Shown here in pieces: positions 1 to 5,215 of a DNA stretch of 5,425 nucleotides (the first letter of the stretch is position 1; the number at the start of each line of letters is the position of its first letter). Position numbers and translations under genes: made by a program. Source of the DNA: Emcibacter sp. Lineage in GTDB: Bacteria; Pseudomonadota; Alphaproteobacteria; Sphingomonadales; Emcibacteraceae. Location of the stretch: contig JAESPY010000131.1 of assembly GCA_016765435.1 (NCBI GenBank), positions 1-5,425 of the forward strand. The letters are read 5' to 3'. The notes under the pieces are model-generated. The model saw only the letters and a list, made by a program, of their open reading frames with translations. It ran no database searches and was not told the DNA's origin.

Positions 1-65
1 TTTTTTGTATAGAGGCGTTTTTTTTGTTCACGAAATAATTAAAATGATATATAAGAAAAATACTA

Positions 66-88
66 TATAATAGTTTCAAATAAGAAAC
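66..88 (+). promoter_or_regulatory. Possible promoter -10 and operator upstream of the ArsR-family gene
   Basis: A perfect TATAAT (66-71) lies 75 bases upstream of the ArsR-family start codon. Directly after it is an inverted repeat, GTTTC (73-77), a 6-base spacer, and GAAAC (84-88), which would cover the expected transcription start. A repressor site placed there is typical of autoregulated ArsR-family genes. No good -35 box lies at the right distance, and the surrounding DNA is so AT-rich that a TATAAT can arise by chance. The assignment is therefore tentative. Confidence 0.35.
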
Positions 89-145
89 ATATAAAAAATA
101 CTAATAATAATATCTTGGCAGAAAACAATAAATGGTAGAATTGGG

Positions 146-481
146 ATGACTAAACGAGTAGATGTGATTGACTTGGACAAGCTGCAACATCGTTCTTTTG
201 AAGCAGCAGGTTTTCTTAAAACTTTGGCAAATTCGAACCGACTGGTGATCTTAAGCCGGCTTCTTGATAAAGAGAAGTGTGTCGGTGATCTGGAAAAAAA
301 TCTTAATATTTCCCAGTCCGCATTGTCACAACATCTTGGCCGCATGCGCGCCGAAGGTCTTGTGTCCACGCGTCGGGAAAGTCAGCAGATTTTTTACAGC
401 ATTAAGGACCCTCGTGTGGCCCGGATGTTAACGCTGACTTATGATCTTTTTTGTCAGGAAGAGCTTTCCGGGGCCGCATAA
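146..481 (+). CDS. ArsR-family winged-helix transcriptional repressor (YgaV/BigR-like)
   Basis: This 111-residue protein is a small DNA-binding repressor of the ArsR/SmtB family. The family core spans about residues 18-90: a helix with LANSNRLVIL (27-36), the recognition helix-turn-helix around 53-70 with SQSALSQHLGRMRAEGLV, and the beta wing STRRESQQIFYSI (74-86). The SQHLxRMRxEGL stretch and the YSIKDPR segment resemble E. coli YgaV and the sulfide-responsive BigR/SqrR group more than metal sensors, and no CxC metal motif is present. Cys103 sits where the C-terminal redox cysteine of BigR/SqrR lies. The second cysteine, Cys45, lies about eight residues after the usual position, which here is Ser37. 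The ligand is therefore uncertain: reactive sulfur, or none. The start at 146 has only a weak purine-rich ribosome site. The gene stands alone, closed by a terminator at 521-551. The nearest possible target is its own promoter or the downstream peptidase. Confidence 0.9.
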   Translation: MTKRVDVIDLDKLQHRSFEAAGFLKTLANSNRLVILSRLLDKEKCVGDLEKNLNISQSALSQHLGRMRAEGLVSTRRESQQIFYSIKDPRVARMLTLTYDLFCQEELSGAA

Positions 482-520
482 TCCGGCCTTTTGGATTTTA
501 TCTTTCTAAAATCATTGAAG

Positions 521-551
521 AATCAGCCGAATTTGGCTGATTTTTTCTTTT
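521..551 (+). terminator. Intrinsic terminator of the ArsR-family gene
   Basis: A perfect 8-bp stem, AATCAGCC (521-528) with GGCTGATT (535-542), encloses a 6-base loop and is followed by a T-rich tract TTTTCTTTT. It sits 40 bases after the ArsR-family stop codon. Its U-tract runs into the -35 box of the next promoter. A weaker 5-bp hairpin (about 480-496) lies just before it. Confidence 0.85.
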
Positions 552-577
552 GACATGCCCCGCTTGCGGATTATAGA
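550..577 (+). promoter_or_regulatory. Sigma70-type promoter for the S9 peptidase pseudogene
   Basis: A consensus -35 box TTGACA (550-555) is separated by 16 bases from a -10-like TATAGA (572-577). Transcription would start near 584, giving a leader of about 33 bases before the ATG at 617. The -35 box overlaps the end of the upstream terminator, so the broken gene keeps its own promoter rather than depending on read-through. This is inferred from the match alone. Confidence 0.55.
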
Positions 578-616
578 CTGTCAGTCATATGAGTGTGTAA
601 TGGGTTGGGGGGTGTC

Positions 617-1884
617 ATGCGACCGTATTTTTTTCTTATTTTATGTGTTTGTTCTCTGGTTTCGACCACGGGGTATAGTGCTGAGCAGAAACCGTCCGTT
701 TCTGCTGAAGTCTTTGGCCAGCGTGAAAACATCCTGAAACTTAAGCTATCCCCCAATGGTAACCGTGTAGCCTCTTTAAGAAATTATCAGGGGAAAATTA
801 GTCTTGTCACGCAAAGTCTTGAGCCAGCGGAAAAGGGGCAGGTTTATGTGACGCCCTTTGAAGAAGGAGAGTTTAAATCCTTCCATTGGGTAAGTAATGA
901 TCGGCTTGTGGTTAGCCTGAGCTTTCCGGCCTAAACGCTATCATATCAAAAATACAGAATCACGTCTTTTAGCCATGAATTGGGATAAAGCGAATATTAT
1001 TAATTTGGTAAAGCGTCAAAAGCGTGGTGGGGTATTTAAGAGTTATCGGTGGGTGTCCCAGTTTCAGGATAATGTGGTAAGTTTTCTGCCCGATGATCCG
1101 GACTACATTTTGCTCGCTCTTGACGGGAAAGAGATCAATTATCCCGATGTTTATAAAGTCAATGTTCATACAGCCGACAGAAAGCGTGTTGTGAAAACCC
1201 GGTCCCATGTGGTGGACTGGATGGCGGATGAAAAGGGGGCCATTTGCCCGGGATGCTTATGGCTTTGATTATTGGGCGCAGTTTCTTGCCACGCGGGGTT
1301 ATGCGGTATTGCAAATGAATTATCGTGGCTCCACTGGTTATGGGGCGGACTATGAGGCATTGGGTGAAAATGAATGGGGCGGCAAGATGCTCGATGATAT
1401 CAATGACGGTGCCCATTGGATGATCGCAGAGGGATATGCTGACCCGAAGCGGATCTGTATCGTCGGCGGCAGTTACGGGGGATATGCCGCGTTGCAAACC
1501 CTGATCAAGGAACCGGGGCTTTATAAATGTTCTGTGGCGCTAGCACCGGTGACCAGCATGGCCACATTATTCCAAAATGCCCGGAAATTTTTGGGATTGA
1601 AGGAACGTTATCTGCCTTATATTCGTAATGAGGAAGGGTCCCTTGCCGATATTTCCCCTTATAATCATATTGATGACATTAATGTACCTGTGTTGCTGGT
1701 TCACGGAACAGAGGACAGAAGTGTTGAGTATAAACAGGGTAAAATGTTTGCCAAACGCATGAAGAAGAAAAAGAAAAATATCCGCTTTATCACTCTCGAA
1801 GACGGCGATCATCATCTTAGCCGGGAGAAACACCGCATTAAATTTTTGCAGGAAATGGAAAAATTTCTGAAGAAAAACCTTTAG
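617..1884 (+). pseudogene. Decayed secreted S9-family (prolyl oligopeptidase/dipeptidyl aminopeptidase-like) serine peptidase
   Basis: Three pieces in different frames form one S9-family peptidase. Piece 1 (617-934) starts with a signal peptide (MRPYFFLILCVCSLVSTTGYSA, probable cut after SA), then the start of a beta-propeller domain (AEVFGQ, LKLSPNGNRVASL, FHWVSNDRLVVS), and stops at TAA 932-934. Piece 2 continues in the next frame from about 930 (PKRYHIKNTESRLLAMN) through propeller sequence (SFLPDDPDYILLAL, VYKVNVHTADRKRVV) to ADEKG near 1238. Piece 3 (frame of 1207-1884) resumes at GPFARDAYGFDYWAQFL and holds the alpha/beta-hydrolase domain: nucleophile GGSYGGY (Ser codon 1471-1473), Asp in HGTEDRS (1714-1716) and His in GDHHLS (1810-1812). 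Compared with relatives, roughly 200-230 codons are missing between pieces 2 and 3, including the end of the propeller and the His of HGGP. Total coding potential is about 420 codons against roughly 640-680 in the family. An upstream in-frame ATG at 593 would bury the signal peptide, so 617 is preferred. Loss of function is very likely for the full enzyme. Confidence 0.88.
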
Positions 1885-2294
1885 GCCATATCAACATTCA
1901 GCAACAGACGAACCCACATGGCCAGCACCGTCACCATGCCACAGGAAAATATCAGGAGCCGATGATAGACATTGTTATAGGTGGTATGAATGAACGATTG
2001 CACCAGCCGTAATCCAAAAAAACTATAGGCCATATAGGTGAAAATCATATCATCCAGCCGCAGTGCTAAAATGGCTGCGCAGACGGCATAGAACAATACC
2101 GGAACCTCATAAAGGTTGCTCCATTGCCGGGTGGCTTTTTGCATATAGGAGGGCGGGGTATCATTGTTATATTCCTTGAAATAACTGGGTTTGATATCCC
2201 CGGAGGCAACGGCTTTCTTACGCACGGTGATCAGGACCGATGAATAGAGCAATGTGAATATGGCCAACAGACCCATGGGATAAATGATACTCAT
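1881..2294 (-). CDS. MAPEG-family integral membrane protein
   Basis: This 137-residue protein has four predicted membrane helices at about residues 3-24, 61-80, 82-103 and 112-133, the fold and length of MAPEG proteins (membrane-associated proteins in eicosanoid and glutathione metabolism). The loop before helix 2 carries R56xxxN60xxE63-V-P, the family's conserved Arg/Asn/Glu pattern, which contacts glutathione in characterised members. YNNVYHR (106-112) is another typical stretch. Bacterial members of this short type are mostly uncharacterised. A glutathione-linked transferase or peroxidase role is possible but not shown here. The start is supported by AAAGGAA (complement of 2300-2306) at good spacing. 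The gene converges on the peptidase pseudogene and the two ends overlap by four bases (1881-1884). It is divergent from the aminotransferase and forms no visible operon. Confidence 0.88.
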   Translation of the reverse strand: MSIIYPMGLLAIFTLLYSSVLITVRKKAVASGDIKPSYFKEYNNDTPPSYMQKATRQWSNLYEVPVLFYAVCAAILALRLDDMIFTYMAYSFFGLRLVQSFIHTTYNNVYHRLLIFSCGMVTVLAMWVRLLLNVDMA

Positions 2295-2343
2295 CTAAAA
2301 TTCCTTTTACGATGTTTCCCGCCACCTTAACAAAATAATTGTC

Positions 2344-2368
2344 TGAAAGTAAATTAATTTGGCTTTCA
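2344..2368. promoter_or_regulatory. Imperfect palindrome in the divergent intergenic region, possible operator
   Basis: TGAAAG (2344-2349) and CTTTCA (2363-2368) flank a self-complementary AAATTAATTT (2351-2360), with one base on the left and two on the right between the parts. It lies in the 137-base region between the MAPEG gene (leftward) and the aminotransferase (rightward), 64 bases before the latter's start. A weak promoter pair, TTGGCT (2359-2364) and TAGAGT (2382-2387) with 17 bases between, would place the palindrome over the -35 box. The AT-rich centre could be chance, and no regulator is identified. Confidence 0.3.
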
Positions 2369-2431
2369 CAACTTTGGGAGCTAGAGTCTTTCTGTTCTTA
2401 CCGTCATGGTTAATTTAACGAGGATATATTT

Positions 2432-3580
2432 ATGACGTCACGACAAAGTCTTACATGCCAGAAGCATCTTTTTGATATTCCTGCGGATGTGACGTATCTC
2501 AATGCGGCCTATATGACGCCCATATTGAAAGAAGCGGCTCTGCAAGGACAACAGGCTGTGGCGGGAAAATTACATCCTTGGGAAACCAGTATCCCGGATT
2601 TCTTTGAGCCACCGGCGCGGGCTTGCGGGTTGATGGCAGATATGATCGGGGCAGGAGCTGATGATGTGGCGCTGGTGCCGTCGGTATCTTACGGGGTGGC
2701 GATAGCCGTGCGTAACCTGCCATTGTTGCCGGGACAGAAGATTCTTGTGTTGGCGGATCAATTTCCGTCCAATGTTTATCCGTGGCAGGATATGGCACAG
2801 ATTCATCAGGCGGAGCTGGTGACCATTGCCCGTCCCAAAGACGGCGATTGGACCAGCCGGATCATCGCGGCCCTTGACGGAGAGGTCGCCATTGTGGCCT
2901 GTCCGCAGGTCCATTGGACCGATGGCAGTTGTATTGATCTGGTCCGGGTCGGGGCCGCTTGCCGGGCGCAAGGGGCCGCTCTTGTGCTTGATATGACACA
3001 GTCCTTGGGGGTGATGCCTTTTTCGGTGCGGGATGTGGACCCGGATTTTATGGTTGCCGCCAGCTATAAATGGCTGCTCGGTCCGTATAGTTATGGTTTT
3101 GTCTATGTAGCCCCCCGTCATCAAAAGGGCGTGCCGTTGGAGCAAGGCTGGATTGCCCGAAAAGGATCAGATGATTTTGCTCGACTTGTGGATTATCAAT
3201 CGGATTATCTGCCGGGGGCCGGACGTTTCAACGTGGGGGAACGCAGCAATTTCATGTTGACCCCTATTATTCTACAGGCCCTTGAAAAGTTGAATGCGTG
3301 GGGGGTAGAGGCCATTGCGGATTATCTGTCCGGTTTGACAGATATGATCGCGGCGCGGGCCGGGGCTATGGGGTTGACGGTTGCGGATAAGGCCCATCGT
3401 TCCCCCCATTTGATTGGGCTTAATTTTGACGGTGGTGCGCCCGATGGTTTGACGGCCGCGTTGGCGGACCGGAAAATATATGTCAGTGTCCGGGGCAATA
3501 GCATTCGGGTGTCGCCTCATATTTATAATGAAGCTCAGGATGTGGAAAAACTGTTTTCCGCGCTGGAGGATATATTATGA
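2432..3580 (+). CDS. Class V aminotransferase-fold PLP-dependent enzyme
   Basis: This 382-residue protein belongs to the fold-type I, class V group of PLP enzymes (cysteine desulfurase, kynureninase, isopenicillin N epimerase relatives). It opens with VTYLNAAYMTP (20-30), the usual substrate-side segment. PSVSYGVA holds the phosphate-binding region, H161 in PQVHWTDG stacks on the cofactor ring in relatives, D187 in LVLDMTQSLG pairs with the pyridine nitrogen, and K213 in AASYKWLLGP is the Schiff-base lysine. R359 in SIRVSPHIYN is the likely substrate carboxylate-binding arginine. All key positions are present, so the enzyme should be active. The substrate cannot be told from sequence, and the large catalytic Cys loop of a typical desulfurase is not evident. 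The start has an AGGA Shine-Dalgarno site (2421-2424). Its last codons overlap the CYTH gene by ATGA, so the two are probably co-transcribed. Confidence 0.92.
   Translation: MTSRQSLTCQKHLFDIPADVTYLNAAYMTPILKEAALQGQQAVAGKLHPWETSIPDFFEPPARACGLMADMIGAGADDVALVPSVSYGVAIAVRNLPLLPGQKILVLADQFPSNVYPWQDMAQIHQAELVTIARPKDGDWTSRIIAALDGEVAIVACPQVHWTDGSCIDLVRVGAACRAQGAALVLDMTQSLGVMPFSVRDVDPDFMVAASYKWLLGPYSYGFVYVAPRHQKGVPLEQGWIARKGSDDFARLVDYQSDYLPGAGRFNVGERSNFMLTPIILQALEKLNAWGVEAIADYLSGLTDMIAARAGAMGLTVADKAHRSPHLIGLNFDGGAPDGLTAALADRKIYVSVRGNSIRVSPHIYNEAQDVEKLFSALEDIL
3565..3570 (+). promoter_or_regulatory. Strong ribosome-binding site for the CYTH gene
   Basis: GGAGGA lies six bases before the ATG at 3577, inside the last codons of the aminotransferase gene. 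It supports 3577 as the true start rather than the GTG at 3610, which would give a protein closer to the usual family N-terminus but has no comparable site. Confidence 0.75.
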
Positions 3581-4110
3581 TCCGGCGTTTGTTTGGCAAA
3601 GAGCCAAAAGTGAATGTGGAAATCGAACGCAAGTTTCTCTTGGCGGCTTTGCCGTCGGAAACACCGGAACGATGCCATAAAATCAGACAAGGCTATATCG
3701 CCCGTGACGGGGGCAATGTGGTGCGTATTCGTGCGCAGGATGACCGTTATATCCTGTCGGTTAAAACCCCGGCCAAAGGCATTGGCCGTTTCGAGATTGA
3801 AACGTCGGTCACGGCGGACGAAGCCACCGTTCTGTTCAATGCCTGTGCCCAGCCGCCCATTGAGAAAATACGGGAAATATATGCCGTTGGCGATCATATA
3901 TGGGAAGTGGATATTTTCGAAGGAGCCAACAAAGGCTTGATTGTCGCCGAAGTGGAATTGTCTTCGGAAGGGGAAAAATTTGATCTGCCGGATTGGATTG
4001 GTCCCGAAGTTACCGGATTTCAGAAGTTTTACAATGCCACTTTGTCGCTGAATCCTTTTAAGAACTGGGGCGTGAAATATACCGATCTTGTGGCCCGAAT
4101 GAAGGAATGA
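3577..4110 (+). CDS. CYTH-domain protein (putative triphosphate-binding phosphohydrolase)
   Basis: This 177-residue protein has a single CYTH domain, the triphosphate tunnel fold shared by class IV adenylate cyclases, thiamine triphosphatase and bacterial inorganic triphosphatases. The signature ExExK is E15-I-E17-R-K19 near the N-terminus. Tunnel residues that can be seen are R50 and R52 (VVRIR), K63 (SVKT), E73/E75 (RFEIET), R99, E110/D112 (WEVDIF) and E125/E127 (AEVEL), followed by DLPDWIGPEVTG. All are in the expected order, so catalysis by metal-dependent triphosphate hydrolysis is plausible. Small single-domain bacterial members act mostly as tripolyphosphatases rather than cyclases, but this is family knowledge, not shown here. 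About 11 residues precede the usual start. No helical CHAD domain is attached. The gene overlaps the aminotransferase by four bases and is probably translationally coupled to it. Confidence 0.9.
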   Translation: MIRRLFGKEPKVNVEIERKFLLAALPSETPERCHKIRQGYIARDGGNVVRIRAQDDRYILSVKTPAKGIGRFEIETSVTADEATVLFNACAQPPIEKIREIYAVGDHIWEVDIFEGANKGLIVAEVELSSEGEKFDLPDWIGPEVTGFQKFYNATLSLNPFKNWGVKYTDLVARMKE

Positions 4111-4143
4111 CGTCAAGTTAAGATAACAAAGAAAGATCATCAG

Positions 4144-4335
4144 ATGAAAATATCATATGCGATTATGATGGCCTTTTTTGTCACAGCACACGCCAAAAAA
4201 ACACTAGAGATATACAAGAAAGCCATTTTCATCCCTACAGTTCAGGGGCGGGCGCGTGTGCAGGAGATGGTGGATTATCTGGTCACGGAATTTGGCGGTG
4301 GGGCGGTATTGTCACGGGGCTTTTGGGCATTTTGA
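4144..4335 (+). CDS. Small hypothetical ORF with signal-peptide-like N-terminus
   Basis: A 63-codon ORF begins 33 bases after the CYTH stop on the same strand. Its first 17 residues (MKISYAIMMAFFVTAHA) look like a short signal peptide with an AHA cleavage site. The rest, which includes VQGRARVQEMVDYLV, matches no family I recognise. The ribosome site is weak (AAAGAAAG, about ten bases upstream). A small ORF on the other strand (4275-4391) overlaps its end, and both cannot be assumed real. It could be a secreted small protein, the remnant of a longer gene, or a chance ORF. Confidence 0.3.
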   Translation: MKISYAIMMAFFVTAHAKKTLEIYKKAIFIPTVQGRARVQEMVDYLVTEFGGGAVLSRGFWAF

Positions 4336-4391
4336 TCATAAGCGGCCCCAAGACCATAGGCCATATTGGCGTGTGTAATCCTATCGACCAT
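4275..4391 (-). CDS. Small hypothetical ORF with a good Shine-Dalgarno site
   Basis: A 38-codon leftward ORF starts MVDRITHANMAYGLG and ends NSVTR. It has AGGA (complement of 4398-4401) six bases before its ATG, a better ribosome site than that of the opposing ORF at 4144-4335. Codon third positions include many G and C, as in the neighbouring genes. The Shine-Dalgarno sequence falls in the stem of the hairpin at 4396-4429. No known family is recognised. The ORF is short and overlaps another candidate, so chance is a fair alternative. Confidence 0.22.
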   Translation of the reverse strand: MVDRITHANMAYGLGAAYDQNAQKPRDNTAPPPNSVTR

Positions 4392-4395
4392 TAAA

Positions 4396-4429
4396 AATCC
4401 TCAGTTGGTTTTATCTAACCCTAAGGATT
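4396..4429 (-). promoter_or_regulatory. Hairpin covering the ribosome site of the small leftward ORF, or weak terminator
   Basis: On the minus strand, AATCCT (complement of 4424-4429) pairs with AGGATT (complement of 4396-4401). After a mismatch, AG pairs with CT, and GGTT pairs with AACC across a two-base bulge and a six-base loop. The 3' arm contains the AGGA ribosome site of the ORF starting at 4391. The stem is followed by TTT, so it could instead be a weak terminator, though it is about 180 bases beyond the J-domain stop. Neither role is proven. Confidence 0.35.
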
Positions 4430-4479
4430 GGCAATACCTGTGCCAGTCTGAAAATGGGGGAAAACGGGGTGTTTTCTCT

Positions 4480-4505
4480 CATTTTTTTCAAAAAAGAAAA
4501 AAATG
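4480..4505. repeat. Perfect AT-rich inverted repeat
   Basis: CATTTTTTTC (4480-4489) and GAAAAAAATG (4496-4505) are exact reverse complements separated by six A residues. The stem is ten base pairs, but nearly all A-T and with no GC core or following T tract, so it is not a standard intrinsic terminator. It lies in the gene-poor region left of the J-domain gene. Slippage-prone A/T runs may account for it. Confidence 0.6.
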
Positions 4506-4546
4506 CCTGTAAAATAATACCATTGGGCAAAATATAGCCAGACATT

Positions 4547-4590
4547 TAAATAGACCGGGTAAATAGACCGGGTAAATAGACCGGGTAAAT
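4547..4590. repeat. Tandem 13-bp repeat, three perfect copies
   Basis: The unit TAAATAGACCGGG occurs three times without change (4547-4559, 4560-4572, 4573-4585), followed by TAAAT of a fourth. It ends 15 bases before the stop codon of the leftward J-domain gene and so lies in that gene's 3' flank. No replication gene, recombinase or DnaA box accompanies it, so an iteron role is unsupported. A recent slippage expansion is the simplest reading. Confidence 0.9.
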
Positions 4591-4605
4591 GGTAATTAGG
4601 CTGGA

Positions 4606-5103
4606 TTATTTTACCGTCAAGACTTCATAGGCGGTGAGGATCTGCTGGAATTTGATGGCGGCGTCGCTGTCGTCCAGATTGGTGTCCGGGTGATAGAGCT
4701 TGGCCATGCGGCGGTACGCGGTTTTAATTTCAGCGGGGGTGGCTTTCTCCTCCAGATCAAGGATAATCAGGGCGTCATTGCGCCTGCGGTCCTTGCCATA
4801 GGTTGCTTCGCCCATGTCATAGGCCCCGCTGGAGGCATAGCCCTTGGCGGTGCGCATTTCTTCTTGTGCCCGCTTGAAGGCCTCATCCTTGCTCAAGCCT
4901 TCAAAATAATTCCAGTTGCGGTTGAACTCGGTGATATGAGCTTCGCAAAACTGCCATTTGTCTTTGCTGTCCGGTGATTTGGGGGCGGGGAATTCGCCCT
5001 TGTTATCACATCCGTCATGATCGCACATACGGACCTGTATCGGGTCGCGTTCCGAGTCATATCCATTCCAGCGGGGGAAGGTTGATATTTTTGATCTTTT
5101 CAT
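4606..5103 (-). CDS. J-domain co-chaperone with N-terminal Cys/His module
   Basis: This 165-residue protein ends in a J domain (about 109-163): NDALIILDLEEKATPAEIK, then YRRMAKLYHPD with the essential HPD at 138-140, then FQQILTAYEVL. The HPD loop stimulates the ATPase of a DnaK-type Hsp70. Unlike DnaJ, the J domain is C-terminal, and there is no G/F region or CxxCxGxG zinc domain. The N-terminal half has C27xxxxC32 and C53xxH56 within a segment, including GEFPAPKSP and NRNWNYFEGLS, that I recognise from alphaproteobacterial J-domain proteins. The four residues could bind zinc. The client is unknown. The start is fixed by an in-frame stop at 5107-5109 just upstream. No clear Shine-Dalgarno site is present. 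The gene lies left of pckA but is separated by a terminator and probably has its own promoter. Confidence 0.9.
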   Translation of the reverse strand: MKRSKISTFPRWNGYDSERDPIQVRMCDHDGCDNKGEFPAPKSPDSKDKWQFCEAHITEFNRNWNYFEGLSKDEAFKRAQEEMRTAKGYASSGAYDMGEATYGKDRRRNDALIILDLEEKATPAEIKTAYRRMAKLYHPDTNLDDSDAAIKFQQILTAYEVLTVK

Positions 5104-5145
5104 ATGTTACGTCTTGATTTCTTAATCGGTTAATGACAAGGGGTT

Positions 5146-5151
5146 ATTATA
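5146..5151 (-). promoter_or_regulatory. Possible -10 box of the J-domain gene
   Basis: A perfect TATAAT reads leftward here, 42 bases before the J-domain start codon and just beyond the pckA terminator. The -35 position falls in the T tract of that terminator and matches poorly. A separate TTGTCA (complement of 5134-5139) has no matching -10. The J-domain gene needs its own promoter, because pckA transcription should end upstream. Confidence 0.35.
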
Positions 5152-5165
5152 TCCAAAAGATATGA

Positions 5166-5196
5166 ATAAAAAAAGCCCCACCGTTCAGCAGGGCTT
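5166..5196 (-). terminator. Intrinsic terminator of pckA
   Basis: Read leftward, AAGCCCTGC pairs with GTGGGGCTT around a six-base loop (stem 5173-5196, nine pairs including two G-U). Its 3' arm runs into a tract of seven T residues. It begins 20 bases after the pckA stop codon. The plus strand also has a CTTTT tract after the hairpin, but no rightward gene precedes it, so it serves pckA. Confidence 0.85.
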
Positions 5197-5215
5197 CTTT
5201 TGTATGAAATAATAG

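Noticed and set aside
926..940. Programmed frameshifting as the explanation for the change of frame in the S9 gene
   Set aside because: The shift needed is +1 at GCC-TAA with no slippery heptamer, no known +1 motif and no clear stimulatory structure. The downstream deletion also breaks the frame, so decay is simpler.
2570..3145. Long leftward open frame inside the PLP enzyme gene (191 codons)
   Set aside because: It is antisense to a gene with all catalytic motifs, has no recognisable domain and lacks a ribosome site. It is a shadow of the GC-richer coding strand.
2432..4115. ATGACGTCA occurring at both 2432 and 4107 as a shared regulatory palindrome
   Set aside because: One copy is the coding start of the PLP enzyme and the other the end of the CYTH gene. 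Two copies of an 8-base palindrome in this setting are not evidence of a site.
3535..4140. Long leftward open frame opposite the CYTH gene (201 codons)
   Set aside because: The sense strand encodes a complete CYTH domain with the ExExK signature. The antisense frame shows no family features.
4547..4590. Plasmid-type iterons or a CRISPR array
   Set aside because: Units are 13 bp and directly abutting with no spacers, and no replication initiator, DnaA box or cas gene is in the window.
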